Both the position numbers and the translations under genes were made by a program. From the NCBI GenBank assembly GCA_025210655.1, contig JAOARG010000069.1:124001-188000 (forward strand): a DNA stretch of 64,000 nucleotides, in the 5' to 3' direction. The notes under the pieces are model-generated. The model was not told where the DNA came from, searched no databases, and saw only the letters and a list, made by a program, of their open reading frames with translations. Positions 62,676-64,000 of this stretch are shown here, in pieces; the stretch's first letter is position 1; each line of letters starts with the position of its first letter. Origin of the DNA: Bacillota bacterium (lineage in GTDB: Bacteria; Bacillota; Clostridia; Peptostreptococcales; Acidaminobacteraceae).

Positions 62676-64000
62676 ATGGATATTCTTAAAAGAAATGGCG
62701 GTACAGATACTTTTGATATTACTAAAATCATTGCAGCAATAGCTGCGGCAAACAAAGAGGTTGATGAGAATCAGCAGTTAAGTAATGATGCAATTCGTGA
62801 AATAGCAGGTGATGTTGCTTCTTCAGCTGTAGATGGTATTACGGTTGAAGAGGTACAAGATATGGTAGAGGATGGTATACTTGAGCGTGGTGCATTTAAG
62901 GTTGCTAAGACATACATAAAGTATAGATATAAAAGGGACCTTGTTAGAAAGTCAAACTCGACTGATCATCAGATATTGACACTTATTGAAGCTGAAAATG
63001 AGGAAGCTAAGACAGAGAACTCTAACAAGAATCCTACTGTTGTATCGGTACAAAGGGATTATATGGCAGGGGAAGTCAGTAAAGATGTTACTCGCCGTTT
63101 TTTACTTGATAGTGATATTTCAAGAGCCCACGATGAAGGTATTATTCATTTCCATGATACGGATTATTTTGCCCAGCATATGCATAATTGTGATCTAGTA
63201 AATCTAGAGGATATGCTACAAAATGGTACAGTAATCAGTGGTACAATGATTGAAAAGCCCCATACATTTGCTACAGCATGTAATATTACTACTCAGATTA
63301 TAGCTCAAGTTGCAAGTACACAGTATGGTGGACAGTCAATTACATTAAGTCATCTTGCACCATTTGTAGATATCTCTAGACAAAAAATTATTAAAAGTGT
63401 TACTGAAGAGATGGAAATGGCAAATATTGAACTAAGCAAAGAGAAGTTTGATAAGATTGTAGAAAAGAGACTTAAGGAAGAAATCAACCGTGGGGTTCAG
63501 ATGATCCAGTATCAAATTATTACCCTAATGACTACAAATGGTCAGGCACCATTCGTAACTCTTTTCATGTTCTTAAATGAAGTGGAAGAAGGGCAATTAA
63601 GGGATGACCTTGCTATGATTATAGAAGAAATGCTTAAGCAACGTTATCAAGGTGTAAAAAATGAGAAGGGTGTTTGGACAACTCCAGCATTCCCTAAGTT
63701 GATATATGTACTATCAGAAAATAATGTACATGAGGGATCAAAGTATTTCCCAATAACTGAACTAGCAGCAAAGTGTACAGCTAAGCGTATGGTTCCAGAT
63801 TATATTTCTGAAAAGAAAATGAGAGAATTAAAGCAGGGGGACTGCTATACCTGTATGGGATGCCGTTCATTCCTTACACCATATAGAGATGAGAACAATG
63901 AGCCTAAATACTATGGTAGATTCAATCAAGGTGTAGTTACACTTAATCTTGTAGATTTGGCCTTAAGTTCAAAGGGTGACATGGATACATTCTGGAAGCT
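62676..64000 (+). CDS. nrdD: Second class III ribonucleotide reductase, cut by window edge
   Basis: 441 codons are visible; the frame is open at the window end. An ATP-cone covers about 1-90 (KRNGGTDTFDITKI), then the E. coli/T4-type NrdD barrel with IIHFHDTDYFAQHMHNCDLV near 150, YGGQSITLSHLAPFVD near 215 and CYTCMGCRSFL near 393 holding the active-site Cys region. The start is ATG 62676 after GGGGAGG. It is only distantly similar to the first NrdD. The C-terminal zinc site and glycyl loop lie outside the window. Confidence 0.93.
   Translation, partial: MDILKRNGGTDTFDITKIIAAIAAANKEVDENQQLSNDAIREIAGDVASSAVDGITVEEVQDMVEDGILERGAFKVAKTYIKYRYKRDLVRKSNSTDHQILTLIEAENEEAKTENSNKNPTVVSVQRDYMAGEVSKDVTRRFLLDSDISRAHDEGIIHFHDTDYFAQHMHNCDLVNLEDMLQNGTVISGTMIEKPHTFATACNITTQIIAQVASTQYGGQSITLSHLAPFVDISRQKIIKSVTEEMEMANIELSKEKFDKIVEKRLKEEINRGVQMIQYQIITLMTTNGQAPFVTLFMFLNEVEEGQLRDDLAMIIEEMLKQRYQGVKNEKGVWTTPAFPKLIYVLSENNVHEGSKYFPITELAAKCTAKRMVPDYISEKKMRELKQGDCYTCMGCRSFLTPYRDENNEPKYYGRFNQGVVTLNLVDLALSSKGDMDTFWK

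Noticed and set aside
1..64000. tRNA, rRNA, prophage or IS transposase genes
   Set aside because: None was seen on either strand; the mobile signals are all short non-coding elements.

Overview
This is an AT-rich chromosomal segment from an anaerobic Gram-positive bacterium of the class Clostridia, probably an amino-acid and peptide fermenter. The pointers are strong AGGAGG-type ribosome binding sites, two class III (oxygen-sensitive) ribonucleotide reductases, a four-subunit 2-oxoacid:ferredoxin oxidoreductase, sigma-54 activators, peptidases and a GerW-type sporulation protein. I cannot name the species from sequence alone. No rRNA, tRNA, CRISPR array, prophage or transposase gene was seen.

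Layout. 1-5.0 kb: peptide catabolism (M19 dipeptidase, M24 Xaa-Pro peptidase, DMT exporter, PepD). 5.0-8.9 kb: a nest of palindromic intergenic repeats enclosing marR-threonine aldolase between two ~347-bp direct repeats, with decayed merR and ferredoxin fragments. 8.9-22 kb: a sigma-54 amino-acid fermentation region: FNT channel, TyrR-like activator, Cys/Met-type PLP lyase, two NhaC/MetT-type transporters, an ACT protein, a PAS activator and the divergent 2-oxoacid oxidoreductase operon. The lyase would make a 2-oxoacid, the oxidoreductase would convert it to acyl-CoA plus reduced ferredoxin, and the channel could release a small anion such as hydrosulfide. 22.5-30 kb: IscU-like scaffold, SfsA, GerW, NlpC/P60, DegV, a duplicated lipoprotein, ALDH and an unknown membrane protein. 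30.6-38 kb: NrdR-box-controlled nrdD-nrdG, two c-di-GMP enzymes and another EamA exporter. 38-50 kb: ArAE-type membrane protein, a giant WG-repeat secreted protein, an amber-interrupted quinone reductase, NTF2-like and AraC genes, a DUF4153 protein and a 47-aa CxxC peptide gene. 50-59.2 kb: TetR, then a Fur-box-preceded ECF (S-T-A) plus two ABC exporter-fold proteins and an AraC regulator, resembling siderophore import of the YbtPQ/YbtA kind. 59.5-64 kb: CoA-disulfide-reductase-like flavoprotein, B12-radical SAM protein, and a second, different nrdD cut by the window edge and again preceded by twin NrdR boxes.

The most unusual content is non-coding. (1) A 119-bp MITE-like element occurs four times, each flanked by 8-9 bp target duplications and each placed in or beside a hairpin; three of the four split an intrinsic terminator in its loop. 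(2) Two arrays consist of short, sequence-variable hairpins separated by a constant AGCCCAGC linker. (3) A C-tract family carries hairpins that keep pairing while their sequence changes. (4) A 291-bp CTAG-punctuated inverted element and a GC-rich hairpin chain ending in a terminator may be transcribed structured RNAs. Separately, two different upstream activator motifs (TGGTTT-N6-RAACCA and repeated CTAACA) can be assigned to the two sigma-54 activators in the window.
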